A DNA stretch of 64,000 nt, from NCBI GenBank assembly GCA_049889695.1, contig JBMHCX010000009.1, forward strand, positions 186,001-250,000, given 5' to 3'. The DNA is from WTJH01 sp049889695. Its GTDB lineage: Bacteria; Bacteroidota; Bacteroidia; Flavobacteriales; Flavobacteriaceae. The position numbers were made by a program, and so were the translations under genes. Of the stretch, positions 53,585 through 62,388 are shown piece by piece. The notes beneath the pieces are model-generated. The model did not search any database and was not told the origin of the DNA. It worked only from the letters and a program-made list of their open reading frames with translations. The first letter of the stretch is position 1, and each line of letters opens with the position of its first letter.

Positions 53585-56500
53585 CTACTTAAATTTGTAG
53601 TTACGCCAGTAAGACAATGCGCCTAAGAGTAAAACAAAGGCTGCGGCATAATAGACAAAAGATGGGGTGATGATTTTATCGCCACTCGCATAAGAGTGAA
53701 GCCCAACCAAGTAGAAATTTACACCAAAATAGGTCATCAGTATACTCGCAAAAGCCAATACACTCATGAAATTAAAGGTCCATCGACCGCCTAAACCTGG
53801 GATCAACCGCATATGTAAGACAAAAGCATACACCATGATGCTGATCATGGCCCAAGTTTCTTTAGGATCCCATCCCCAATAACGCCCCCAGCTTTCATTG
53901 GCCCACATCCCCCCTAAGAAGTTACCAATTGTAAGCATCACCAGGCCAATGGTTAGGGAAAGCTCATTAATAATTGTCAGCTCTTTAATTTGAATCTTCA
54001 GCTTTGCTCTATTCGACTCTTGGAAAAGCAGCATCAATAACATCACAACAAGTCCGATGATCATACTGATGGCAAATGGACCGTAGCTTCCCACAATAAC
54101 CGCAACGTGAATCATTAACCAATAACTATCCAAGACAGGTTGCAAATTGGCAATCGCCGGATCTGTCCAATTCCAGTGAGCGATCATAAGGGTCATGGAA
54201 CTGACAAATGCAGTCGATGCTAAGGTAAGGTTAGACTTCCGACCAAAAATAAACCCAAATAATTGAGTTGCCCAAGCGACATAAATCATAGACTCATATG
54301 CATCGCTCCAGGGAGCATGCCCGGAAATATACCACCGGGCGGCTAAACCTGCCGTATGCGTGAGAAACAATAGCCCAAGAAGCCCCTGTAGTCCAAGGTT
54401 AGACCAGCGCAAAAATGCATTGGTTTTGAAAATCTGAAAAACAACTACCACAAAGAGCAACAAGCCAACATAGAGGTAGTACTGAAATAGTTTCTCAAAA
54501 ACATTAAAACGATTATAGGCGATCTCAGCTTCAATCTTTTTTTCCGAAGGCAATACTTCGGCACCAAACTTTTGCTGAAAACCTTTGAGGCTCGCCAAAA
54601 GATTATCGGCTTGTTCGTAATCCCCATCTTGGGTGGCATTGCGCAGAGATCTCAAATAAAGCGGTAAAACATTTCGGACGTAAAGGGAGTCCATTCCTGT
54701 AAAATTGGCTTCTTTCAATTCAGGATAGGAGACCCATCGGTTATTTGAGTCATCTGGTAAGGGAAAAATTCTAAGCACACGGCCTTCTAAAGCAGAATAC
54801 AACAGATTTACGCGTTTATCGACCTCTATAAAATCTTTTTCAAAGCTATTAGGTACACGAGCACGATAGGCTGTCTCTAATTGAGAACTAATCTTGTAAT
54901 TGCCCTCAGCATCAAAAAAGCGAACTAAGGAGGCATATTTTTCTTTGGGTCCTAATCCGACCACTTTCCGAATACTGTCGTTTCCGCGTTTGAGGTATAT
55001 GATTGGTATGTTATACCAAACGGCTGGGTTGTTGAGGATCGATAGTAACACCTGATCGGAATTCAATCCCTTGTAGGCATCTTTTTTAGAAACTTTTCGC
55101 AATAGTTCTGAAGAGAACGTATTTGCGGGTTTCATTCGCCCGCCCAAATCCTGGATGATTAACTTCCCAAAATTAGCAGCGTGTTCCGGAGCAAAGGCCT
55201 CGGCTTGCACCAAAGAATCGAAATTCATTCCTTTTTGTGGCCCCTCTAAAAAGCCTTGTGCCTGAAGACTGGTGGAACTAAGCAGTAGAATAAGCCCCCC
55301 TACTACTTTTTGCTTTTTGATTTTTTCTAAACTCTTGGCAAGATCAATAAAACGAGTTTTTCCAATAAAGAATATCCCCATCATACTCAAATACAACAAA
55401 ATATATCCAACATAGGTCACCCAAGTCCCCCACCAGTCGTGATTGATGGAGAGAACAGTTCCTTTTTCATCCGGATCGAACGAGGCTTGAAAAAAGCGAT
55501 ACCCTTTATGATCTAAAACATGATTCATGTAGATATCATAGGGAAAAGGATTTTGATCTTCCACTTGGATTTTACTCATGAAAGAAGAGTAGCTCTTTTC
55601 AGTACCCGGATATTTTTCAGCGATAAAATCGTTCAACGTAAGGGCAAAAGGAAGCTTTTGCTCCAACGAACCGTATTGCACATAAAAGTCTAAGCCATTG
55701 AGTTGTTCAATTTTTTTTATTTCTGAAGGGGCTCCTTTGGCCCCTAAAAGTGCGATGGTTTTTTCTGCATTTCCAGAACGTACTTTTATCGAGAGTGCAT
55801 CGGTGGCTCCCTTCTCCCCTTCTGCTACGGGGACCATGTCGAACCTACCGCGAATTAAGGGTTCTGGAATCACAAATTGCAATCCAGGAAGGGTGTATAA
55901 TGATCGTAGTTGTAAGCTTTGCTCGCTATTGGCTTCCAATCGTCCTTGGAATTGATCTGCCATGCGCATGAAACCAGCTTCAAACGGGCTTTGAATATAA
56001 TATTCACCTGCTTCAAAGCGGATATTCACAGCACCCTCTATCGGGCTGTTGAGGGTAAATAATATATTGTGAATATTGGCCACTTCCCCATATTTTAAAT
56101 AGTGTTCATGGCGGGAACCATCGCTGGCCTCAACAATTTTAAGATATCGTTCCCCAGCTGGATCCATAACCAATCCTGAAGTCATATCTTCTTGGAAGGA
56201 GACCAAATCAATTTCGAAAGGAATACCGGCAAAATCGTCCGACCAATGCAAACGGTTATTGACATGTTCTGAAAATAAAACATCGTCTTGCAAGATCTTT
56301 CGCATGGGAGTTCCGTCTCTTTCGCCATCGACAAAAATGGTGAGATAGGTTTTTTCGGTTAAATAGCGATCGGTGGTTTCCCCTTCCCGAATGGGCATTA
56401 CTCCCTCATATCCGAAATAACGAGTGATAAACGCTCCTAGGAGAATAAGAATAAAGGACAAGTGGAGGAGCAATACAGCCCACTTGGTTCTACGAAGTAA

Positions 56501-56710
56501 TTTGTATTTAAAAATATTCCCAATAAAATTAATCATCAGCAACGCCATGATGAGTTCAAACCACCAGGCATTGTAGATCCATATTTTAGCAGTATCAGTA
56601 GAATACCATGTTTCTATGAATGTGCCAAAAGCCATTGCCGTGGGGAACAATAGGAATAAAAGTGCTGTAAGACGAGTTGAAAATAAAATCTTAAACCAAG
56701 TATCTTTCAT
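53585..56710 (-). CDS. ccsBA: Fused cytochrome c assembly protein CcsBA (ResB-ResC)
   Basis: This 1041-residue inner-membrane protein exports haem and attaches it to apocytochrome c (system II). The N-terminal ResB/CcsB part has helices near 12-32, 50-68 and 78-98, a large periplasmic domain, and a further helix near 430. The C-terminal CcsA part (from about 745) has several helices and the haem-handling tryptophan motif WGWDPKETWAM near 941-951, plus external histidines. Fusion is typical of Bacteroidota. A -7 box TATCTTTG lies at 56734-56741 on the minus strand. Confidence 0.93.
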   Translation of the reverse strand: MKDTWFKILFSTRLTALLFLLFPTAMAFGTFIETWYSTDTAKIWIYNAWWFELIMALLMINFIGNIFKYKLLRRTKWAVLLLHLSFILILLGAFITRYFGYEGVMPIREGETTDRYLTEKTYLTIFVDGERDGTPMRKILQDDVLFSEHVNNRLHWSDDFAGIPFEIDLVSFQEDMTSGLVMDPAGERYLKIVEASDGSRHEHYLKYGEVANIHNILFTLNSPIEGAVNIRFEAGEYYIQSPFEAGFMRMADQFQGRLEANSEQSLQLRSLYTLPGLQFVIPEPLIRGRFDMVPVAEGEKGATDALSIKVRSGNAEKTIALLGAKGAPSEIKKIEQLNGLDFYVQYGSLEQKLPFALTLNDFIAEKYPGTEKSYSSFMSKIQVEDQNPFPYDIYMNHVLDHKGYRFFQASFDPDEKGTVLSINHDWWGTWVTYVGYILLYLSMMGIFFIGKTRFIDLAKSLEKIKKQKVVGGLILLLSSTSLQAQGFLEGPQKGMNFDSLVQAEAFAPEHAANFGKLIIQDLGGRMKPANTFSSELLRKVSKKDAYKGLNSDQVLLSILNNPAVWYNIPIIYLKRGNDSIRKVVGLGPKEKYASLVRFFDAEGNYKISSQLETAYRARVPNSFEKDFIEVDKRVNLLYSALEGRVLRIFPLPDDSNNRWVSYPELKEANFTGMDSLYVRNVLPLYLRSLRNATQDGDYEQADNLLASLKGFQQKFGAEVLPSEKKIEAEIAYNRFNVFEKLFQYYLYVGLLLFVVVVFQIFKTNAFLRWSNLGLQGLLGLLFLTHTAGLAARWYISGHAPWSDAYESMIYVAWATQLFGFIFGRKSNLTLASTAFVSSMTLMIAHWNWTDPAIANLQPVLDSYWLMIHVAVIVGSYGPFAISMIIGLVVMLLMLLFQESNRAKLKIQIKELTIINELSLTIGLVMLTIGNFLGGMWANESWGRYWGWDPKETWAMISIMVYAFVLHMRLIPGLGGRWTFNFMSVLAFASILMTYFGVNFYLVGLHSYASGDKIITPSFVYYAAAFVLLLGALSYWRNYKFK

Positions 56711-56733
56711 GCCATCCGCTTCTTAAATCGATG

Positions 56734-56741
56734 CAAAGATA
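56734..56741 (-). promoter_or_regulatory. ccsBA promoter -7 box (TATCTTTG on minus)
   Basis: An exact TAnnTTTG match on the minus strand, 23 bases upstream of the ccsBA ATG. The -33 element would fall near the end of the upstream small gene and is not obvious. Confidence 0.5.
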
Positions 56742-56758
56742 CTTATTCGGACGCTCTT

Positions 56759-57043
56759 TTACAGGATTCGATTTAAAACTATTAACGCAATCTCAACTAG
56801 AATTCCCCAACACAGTAAATCAAACAAGCGTTGCGGCTTCATTTGTGCCAAAAGCGCTCCTAAATAGACCATGGCTGCCGCCACGCCTATGACCATTTGA
56901 GAAAATTTAAACAATGTCATTTGTCCCTGACAGATATAAAAAATAGCAATTGAGCCAATACAGGCCAATAGAATGATGCTCAGTGGAATCATCAGGAAAA
57001 AGTGATGGAGATAATACTGCCGTATTTTGGAAAAATTGTTCAT
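56759..57043 (-). CDS. Small three-helix membrane protein, unknown
   Basis: This 94-residue protein has three hydrophobic helices at about 14-36, 45-66 and 72-92 and a basic N-terminus (MNNFSKIRQYYLHH). The family is not recognised. It is transcribed in the same direction as ccsBA, 48 bases upstream of it, and diverges from the DUF2520 gene. A role with cytochrome assembly is conceivable only from position. Confidence 0.6.
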   Translation of the reverse strand: MNNFSKIRQYYLHHFFLMIPLSIILLACIGSIAIFYICQGQMTLFKFSQMVIGVAAAMVYLGALLAQMKPQRLFDLLCWGILVEIALIVLNRIL

Positions 57044-57085
57044 AAAGGGTAAGTATTTGGGTACACTTCAATATACGAAAAATTC

Positions 57086-57093
57086 TACTTTTG
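57086..57093 (+). promoter_or_regulatory. DUF2520 operon promoter -7 box (TACTTTTG)
   Basis: Matches TAnnTTTG and ends just 7 bases before the ATG at 57101, implying a nearly leaderless message for the long plus-strand run. A TTTG at 57056-57059 is 26 bases upstream, slightly beyond normal spacing. Confidence 0.4.
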
Positions 57094-57100
57094 AACAACT

Positions 57101-57850
57101 ATGATGCAGCTAACGCTTTTGGGCAATGGACGTGTGGCTTCTTTTTTTAAACAATTGATTGAAAAAAGTACAGCGCTCGAATGGGTCGGTTGGTATGCCC
57201 GAGAATTTCGGGACGAAACACTCCCTAAAGGAGTCCAAAAGGTGTCGCAGATCGAAGATCTACCACCAGCCGACTTGCATCTCGTATGTGTGTCGGACGA
57301 TGCCTTACCGATCATCGTCCCTAAAATTCAACAAAAAGGAATCGTTGCCCATACCTCCGGGGCAGTCGGATTAGAGGTTTTTCAAAAGCAACAAACCGCA
57401 GGCGTTTTTTACCCTCTACAGAGTTTTTCCAAAGAATCTTTACCGAAACTTGCCGATATTCCGATTTGCATAGAAGCAGATACGGCAATGACCTTTAGCA
57501 GGCTGGAAGCGTTTGCCCAAATTATCGGTTTAAAATCTCAAGCCATGTATAGCCAGCAACGTTTGCAGCTACATTTGGCTGCCGTTTTTGCTAACAACTT
57601 TAGTAATCATTGCTGGACTATCGCCAAAGAACTTTGCGAAAAATCAAACATTTCTTTTGATTTACTTCAGCCCCTCATCGAAAATAGCTTTCGCAAAATG
57701 CAACAAATAGGTCCCAAAGCTGCCCAAACTGGTCCTGCCCTACGGAAAGATCAACAAACCATTGAAAAACATTTAAATCACTTGAATCCTGACCTAGGGG
57801 AACTCTATCAAAAACTATCCGATTCGATACAAAATGCTCATGAATTATAA
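57101..57850 (+). CDS. Rossmann-fold DUF2520 oxidoreductase-like protein
   Basis: This 249-residue protein has an N-terminal NAD(P)-binding fold with a short glycine motif LLGNGRVASFF (6-16), related to the F420-dependent NADP reductase/ProC superfamily. Its C-terminal helical DUF2520 domain contains HLAAVFANNFSNHCWTIAKEL in pieces near 164-184. The reaction is unknown; dehydrogenase activity is likely by fold. It heads a run of overlapping genes: the next gene starts inside its 3' end. Confidence 0.83.
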   Translation: MMQLTLLGNGRVASFFKQLIEKSTALEWVGWYAREFRDETLPKGVQKVSQIEDLPPADLHLVCVSDDALPIIVPKIQQKGIVAHTSGAVGLEVFQKQQTAGVFYPLQSFSKESLPKLADIPICIEADTAMTFSRLEAFAQIIGLKSQAMYSQQRLQLHLAAVFANNFSNHCWTIAKELCEKSNISFDLLQPLIENSFRKMQQIGPKAAQTGPALRKDQQTIEKHLNHLNPDLGELYQKLSDSIQNAHEL

Positions 57851-58361
57851 AGAAAAATTAAACCAAGTCACTACCATCGTCCTCGATGTAGACGGAGTTC
57901 TAACAGACGGTCGTATACTCATCACTACCGAAGGGGAAATGTACCGACAAATGCACACCAAAGACGGCTACGCGCTAAAAGCTGCGTTAGATGCCGGCCT
58001 GAAAGTTGCCATTATTTCCGGAGGGACAAACGAAGGCGTTCGAAATCGCCTAAAAGCACTCGGCGTCTATGACATCTATTTGGGAGCGCATCACAAAATG
58101 GAAGCCTATCAGGATTTAATGGATTCCTATGACCTCGACCCGATGAATATTCTCTACATGGGAGACGATATTCCGGACATTCCAGTTATGGAAAAAGTAG
58201 GCGTTGCATGTTGTCCTCAGGATGCCGTATCCGATGTGAAAGCAATTGCTGATTACATATCCCATATCGACGGAGGAATGGGTTGTGTCCGAGATATAGT
58301 AGAACAAACCCTTCGCGTGCAAGGGAAATGGGGAAACCTCAACAGTGCTAAAAATGACTAA
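57840..58361 (+). CDS. kdsC: KdsC-like HAD phosphatase (KDO 8-phosphate phosphatase)
   Basis: This 173-residue cytoplasmic phosphatase of the HAD C0 (capless, tetrameric) type is likely to dephosphorylate 3-deoxy-D-manno-octulosonate 8-phosphate for lipopolysaccharide. The nucleophile motif LDVDGVLTDGR places D16 and D18. ISGGTNEG near 59-66 and YMGDDIPDIPVM near 105-116 complete the HAD motifs, and the C-terminal region matches KdsC length. Another ATG two codons upstream is equally possible. It overlaps the DUF2520 gene and the maf gene. Confidence 0.85.
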   Translation: MNYKEKLNQVTTIVLDVDGVLTDGRILITTEGEMYRQMHTKDGYALKAALDAGLKVAIISGGTNEGVRNRLKALGVYDIYLGAHHKMEAYQDLMDSYDLDPMNILYMGDDIPDIPVMEKVGVACCPQDAVSDVKAIADYISHIDGGMGCVRDIVEQTLRVQGKWGNLNSAKND

Positions 58362-58962
58362 TCCCCTCTTCGCTAAATTAGAGGGAATCGAAATCGTATT
58401 GGCGTCAGGATCCCCGCGACGAAAAGCTTTTTTAGAAGAACTTCAACTGCCCTTTCGCGTGCAATCCCATCCGGTTGATGAAAGCTACCCTCCCGAATTA
58501 ACAGGAGCCGCAATTGCTCGGTACATCGTTGAACAAAAAATAAAACCTTTCCAAACAGAAGTAAGTGAGCATAAAATCGTCATTGCTGCAGATACGATTG
58601 TTTGGAAATCTCCACACTGCTTGGGGAAACCTAAGGATGAGAAAGAGGCTACAGCCATGCTCCAACTCCTTTCCGGAGATACGCATGAAGTCATCACTGC
58701 CGTTGGCTTTTGGTATAAGGGTGAAATGAGCATGATACACGCCACTTCTAAGGTCTTTTTTAAAAAACTAACTGACCATGTTATACAGCATTATATCCAA
58801 TCTTCACAACCGTATGACAAAGCTGGGGCCTATGGTATACAGGAATGGATAGGAACCGTTGGGGTCGACCGCATAGAAGGAAGCTACACCAATATTGTTG
58901 GACTTCCAACAGCTGCCCTTATAGAGCATTTAACATTGCTTTTAACGCCCAACGATGTTTAA
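58354..58962 (+). CDS. maf: Maf-family nucleoside triphosphate pyrophosphatase
   Basis: This 202-residue housecleaning enzyme hydrolyses non-canonical or pyrimidine nucleoside triphosphates to monophosphates. The Maf signature LASGSPRRKAFLEEL is at 16-30, AADTIVW near 79 supplies the catalytic aspartate, and GKPKDEKEA and YDKAGAYGIQ follow in order. The ATG at 58354 (8-base overlap with the phosphatase gene) is preferred over an in-frame GTG three codons upstream because it fits the family start. Confidence 0.93.
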   Translation: MTNPLFAKLEGIEIVLASGSPRRKAFLEELQLPFRVQSHPVDESYPPELTGAAIARYIVEQKIKPFQTEVSEHKIVIAADTIVWKSPHCLGKPKDEKEATAMLQLLSGDTHEVITAVGFWYKGEMSMIHATSKVFFKKLTDHVIQHYIQSSQPYDKAGAYGIQEWIGTVGVDRIEGSYTNIVGLPTAALIEHLTLLLTPNDV

Positions 58963-58978
58963 TTCAATACCTTTAAGG

Positions 58979-59878
58979 ATGCATTTTCAAAAAGCCCTAG
59001 TATTATTCGCTTTCCTCTCAGCACTGGTCATCAGTTGCCAACCGCAAAAGCCCGAAAAGGGAGCAGAAATGCCTAAAAAACAACTGAAACTATCCAAAGA
59101 ATGGAAATCTTATTGGTTCGATGGAACAGCAGAAATTACCTCGTATCAGCTTTCGCAAAGCCGTTACGGCAGTGAACGGACAGGAAAAGCAGTGATGATC
59201 TTTGTAACTGAAGATTTACGCAAAGAAGAACAAGTTAAAGCAAATAGTAGGTCTGAAAAAAGTGCTACTGTGTTAAAGCGCAATACCACCAAAAGATTTC
59301 TGACCGGCATCTATCCCTATCAGATCATGAGCAGTACGTTCAACTGGATTCGCAACCCAGAATCGTTTGCAAAAACGAGTCTTTCCATGCAAGAATGGTG
59401 TGGCCACAGTTATCTACAACTCAACAACAGAGATGAGTATGTGCTGATGCGTCATTCCTACTTTGAGGGAGAGGCGGATCAGCAATTACCCTTGGATAAA
59501 ATTCCGACCGAAGATGGTCTCTATAACGATATTCGGTTACGCCCCGAAACCATTAAAACAGACACCCTGGTGATGCTTCCGAGTTTAGAATTTTTACAAC
59601 TCGAACATTTACCAATAAAAGGCTACAGAGCGGAAATTCAAATCAAGGAGATCGATAGTATTCGCCAATTTGAAGTGTATTATCCTGAGATCGACAGACA
59701 CCTCCACATTAGCACGCAAAAAGACTTTCCGCATACCATCCTTGGTTGGACAGAAGATTATAAAAATCATTTGAGTACTGCCCGTAAACTACAGACCATA
59801 AAAGTACCTTATTGGCAATTGAATCGCGTTCAGGATTCACTCGAAAGAAAAAAGCTACAATTGAATGAAATGGATTAA
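58979..59878 (+). CDS. Lipoprotein of unknown function
   Basis: This 299-residue protein has a lipoprotein signal peptide (MHFQKALVLFAFLSALVISC) with the lipidated cysteine at 20. The mature part begins with a charged linker and then a domain without a recognised motif; it contains KRFLTGIYPYQIMSSTF and EWCGHSYLQLNNR segments. An ATG eight codons upstream is in frame and overlaps maf, but the ATG at 58979 gives a standard signal peptide. It overlaps the PIG-L gene by 14 bases and may be an accessory protein for it (inference). Confidence 0.75.
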   Translation: MHFQKALVLFAFLSALVISCQPQKPEKGAEMPKKQLKLSKEWKSYWFDGTAEITSYQLSQSRYGSERTGKAVMIFVTEDLRKEEQVKANSRSEKSATVLKRNTTKRFLTGIYPYQIMSSTFNWIRNPESFAKTSLSMQEWCGHSYLQLNNRDEYVLMRHSYFEGEADQQLPLDKIPTEDGLYNDIRLRPETIKTDTLVMLPSLEFLQLEHLPIKGYRAEIQIKEIDSIRQFEVYYPEIDRHLHISTQKDFPHTILGWTEDYKNHLSTARKLQTIKVPYWQLNRVQDSLERKKLQLNEMD

Positions 59879-62300
59879 GCACCTTTGGCTGATCGCAATT
59901 GGGTGGAATTTAACCGCTCAAAGTAGTACAGAAATATATCAGCAAATTCAAAGACTAAACACCCTAGCGAGTGTTCTCTACATAGCGGCTCATCCGGACG
60001 ATGAAAATACGCGACTCATCACACACTTTGCACAGGCCGAAAAAGCTCGAACGGCATATTTATCGCTCACCCGAGGAGATGGCGGTCAAAACCTCATCGG
60101 CCCTGAACTTAGAGAAGGGTTAGGCTATATCCGGACACACGAGTTATTAGAGGCGCGTAAAATCGATGGTGGAGAACAATTTTTTACTGCTGCAAACGAT
60201 TTCGGCTACTCTAAAACCCCTGCAGAAACTTTGCGCATATGGGATAAGGATAAGGTTTTAGATGAGATGGTACACCTAATTCAAACATTTCGCCCGGACA
60301 TTATCATCAATCGGTTTGATCATCGTACCCCTGGAAGAACCCATGGGCACCATACGGCATCCGCCCAACTGAGTATAGAGGCCTTTGAAAAAGCGGCAGC
60401 TGAAAGTGGAGTCAACGGTACCCGCCCGTGGCAAGTGACTCGGCTTTATTTTAACACCTCCTGGTGGTTCTATGGCAGCCGAGAAAAGTTTGCGGCTGCT
60501 CCCAAAGATCGATTGGTCCCTATAACAGTCGGACAATATGATAGTATTACCGGTAATTTCCACGGACAATTGGCCGCCGCAAGTCGCAGCCAACACAAAT
60601 CACAAGGTTTTGGAAGTACCCCTCAATACTCGCCTCAAACGGAGTACCTCGAAATCATTAATGGAGAGAAGACTTCGCATCCCTTCGATGGGATAGATAC
60701 CAGTTGGAACAGAATTGAAGGTGGATCAAAAATTGGAGATCAAATCCAACGACTCTTGGAAGATTTCAATTTTAAATCCCCTGAAAAAAACATCCCTGCC
60801 TTGTTGAATATCCGTCAAAACATTCTAACGATCTCCGATAGTCATTGGCGAAATATTAAGCTAACGGAAGTCAATTCCATTATTCAAAAGTGTTTAGGGC
60901 TTCAACTGTTGTTCTACAGTAGTGAAGCTACTGCCGTAAGCAATGCTGAGATAAACGTCAACTTTGAAGCCTATACTCCATCATCGGTCGCTGTTCAATT
61001 AGCGTCTGTTGAAATCGGCGAGCAACTATTTAAAATAGACCAATCCATTCCTTTGAAAGGCATTCGCCAAAATTTTGACATAAAAGTACCTGCTGAAGTT
61101 AATACCCCCTACTGGCTATTACAGAAAGGAAGCTTGGGCATGTATCGACCTGCACCAATAGAACAAATCGGTTCTCCGGATAGTCCTGCAGCAGTGATGG
61201 CCAAAGTGCATTTAAACATAAAAGAAGATAAAATCACACTTGAACTACCGCTCACCCATCAATATACCGATCCGGTCAAAGGGCGTGTCACCAATATTTT
61301 CCATGTTTTACCTGCAGTAACTGCATCCTGTGAACAGGATGTTTACTTATTCAAAGATACTCGTCCACAAGTGGTGAATGTTAATGTTCAGGTACACACA
61401 GATAATTTTCAAGGTGTCTTGGAGCTCTGCTATCCGAATGACTGGGAGGTAGAACCTGCCAATTACAAGCTTTCAGGGTTCCGCAAAGGGGAGGAAAGAA
61501 GTTTTCAATTCAAAGTAAAAGCACCAGATAAGCGATCTGTGAGTTTTGTCAGTCCTCTGATTCGCGCTCAGGAGCAGGTTTTCGATAAAAGCTTGCAGAT
61601 CATCGATTATGATCATATCCCTAAAAGATACCTTTTGCAGCCAAGCGAGGCCAAAGTCGTTCGACTCGATGCCGTAAGTCCTGTAAAAAAGGTAGGCTAT
61701 ATCGCAGGCGCTGGCGATCGAGTAGCAGAACATCTCCGTGCAGTGGGGATTGACGTGATTTCATTGGATCCCGAAAACTTTACCAAAGAAGACCTTCAAC
61801 AATTTAAAACTGTGGTCTTGGGCATCCGTGCTTTCAATGTCAATGCTTCCCTTAGTTACAAAAATAAATGGCTATGGGAATGGGTTGCAAACGGAGGCAC
61901 CTTAGTCATTCAGTACAATACCACTAGAGGTTTAAAAACTAAAGAGCTGACACCAATCGACTTGCAACTTTCCCGTAAACGCATCACAGATGAAACCGCT
62001 ACTGTTCGCCTTTTAGACCCGAAAGCTTCCATTTTGCAGTATCCAAACCCCATTACTGAGGCTGATTTTGAAGGCTGGGTTCAGGAAAGAGGGCTGTACT
62101 TCCCCGATCGATGGGATCCCCAATGGAAACCCCTCTTGGAGTTTGCAGACCCGGACGAAGCCCCACTGACCGGAAGCCTTTTGGAAACCACTCATGGGAA
62201 AGGAAAAATAATTTATACGGGCTTAAGCTTTTTCCGACAACTACCCGCTGGAGTCCCCGGTGCATATCGTCTTTTCTTAAACCTTTTGGCACATGAATAA
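59865..62300 (+). CDS. Secreted PIG-L deacetylase with C-terminal GATase-like domain
   Basis: This 811-residue protein has a signal peptide (MKWIKHLWLIAIGWNLTAQS). The PIG-L/LmbE deacetylase domain covers about 35-260, with AHPDD at 42-46 (H43, D45, D46) and HGHHTASAQLS near 164-174 for the third zinc ligand. A middle beta-rich region follows. The last about 180 residues (KKVGYIAGAGDRVAEHL, VVLGIRAFN, LWEWVANGGTLVIQYN) resemble a glutamine-amidotransferase/ThuA-like fold. It probably deacetylates an N-acetylated sugar in the periplasm. It is much larger than, and distinct from, BshB1. Confidence 0.87.
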   Translation: MKWIKHLWLIAIGWNLTAQSSTEIYQQIQRLNTLASVLYIAAHPDDENTRLITHFAQAEKARTAYLSLTRGDGGQNLIGPELREGLGYIRTHELLEARKIDGGEQFFTAANDFGYSKTPAETLRIWDKDKVLDEMVHLIQTFRPDIIINRFDHRTPGRTHGHHTASAQLSIEAFEKAAAESGVNGTRPWQVTRLYFNTSWWFYGSREKFAAAPKDRLVPITVGQYDSITGNFHGQLAAASRSQHKSQGFGSTPQYSPQTEYLEIINGEKTSHPFDGIDTSWNRIEGGSKIGDQIQRLLEDFNFKSPEKNIPALLNIRQNILTISDSHWRNIKLTEVNSIIQKCLGLQLLFYSSEATAVSNAEINVNFEAYTPSSVAVQLASVEIGEQLFKIDQSIPLKGIRQNFDIKVPAEVNTPYWLLQKGSLGMYRPAPIEQIGSPDSPAAVMAKVHLNIKEDKITLELPLTHQYTDPVKGRVTNIFHVLPAVTASCEQDVYLFKDTRPQVVNVNVQVHTDNFQGVLELCYPNDWEVEPANYKLSGFRKGEERSFQFKVKAPDKRSVSFVSPLIRAQEQVFDKSLQIIDYDHIPKRYLLQPSEAKVVRLDAVSPVKKVGYIAGAGDRVAEHLRAVGIDVISLDPENFTKEDLQQFKTVVLGIRAFNVNASLSYKNKWLWEWVANGGTLVIQYNTTRGLKTKELTPIDLQLSRKRITDETATVRLLDPKASILQYPNPITEADFEGWVQERGLYFPDRWDPQWKPLLEFADPDEAPLTGSLLETTHGKGKIIYTGLSFFRQLPAGVPGAYRLFLNLLAHE

Positions 62301-62388
62301 GCTCCCACCGAACGTTTATTACGCATTAATCGGAGTAAACATTTTTTACTGGGGGATTTTTTATCTGTTGATGAAACTCTGGTCATAA
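62293..62388 (+). CDS. 31-residue membrane microprotein before the symporter
   Basis: The short frame runs from ATG 62293 to TAA 62386-62388 and encodes MNKLPPNVYYALIGVNIFYW followed by GIFYLLMKLWS, a single transmembrane helix with a short polar start. It starts 8 bases inside the end of the PIG-L gene and its last base is the first base of the symporter ATG. Such tight coupling on both sides is unlikely for a chance frame. It may be an accessory subunit of the symporter, by analogy with small helper subunits of other transporters; this is inference. Confidence 0.6.
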   Translation: MNKLPPNVYYALIGVNIFYWGIFYLLMKLWS

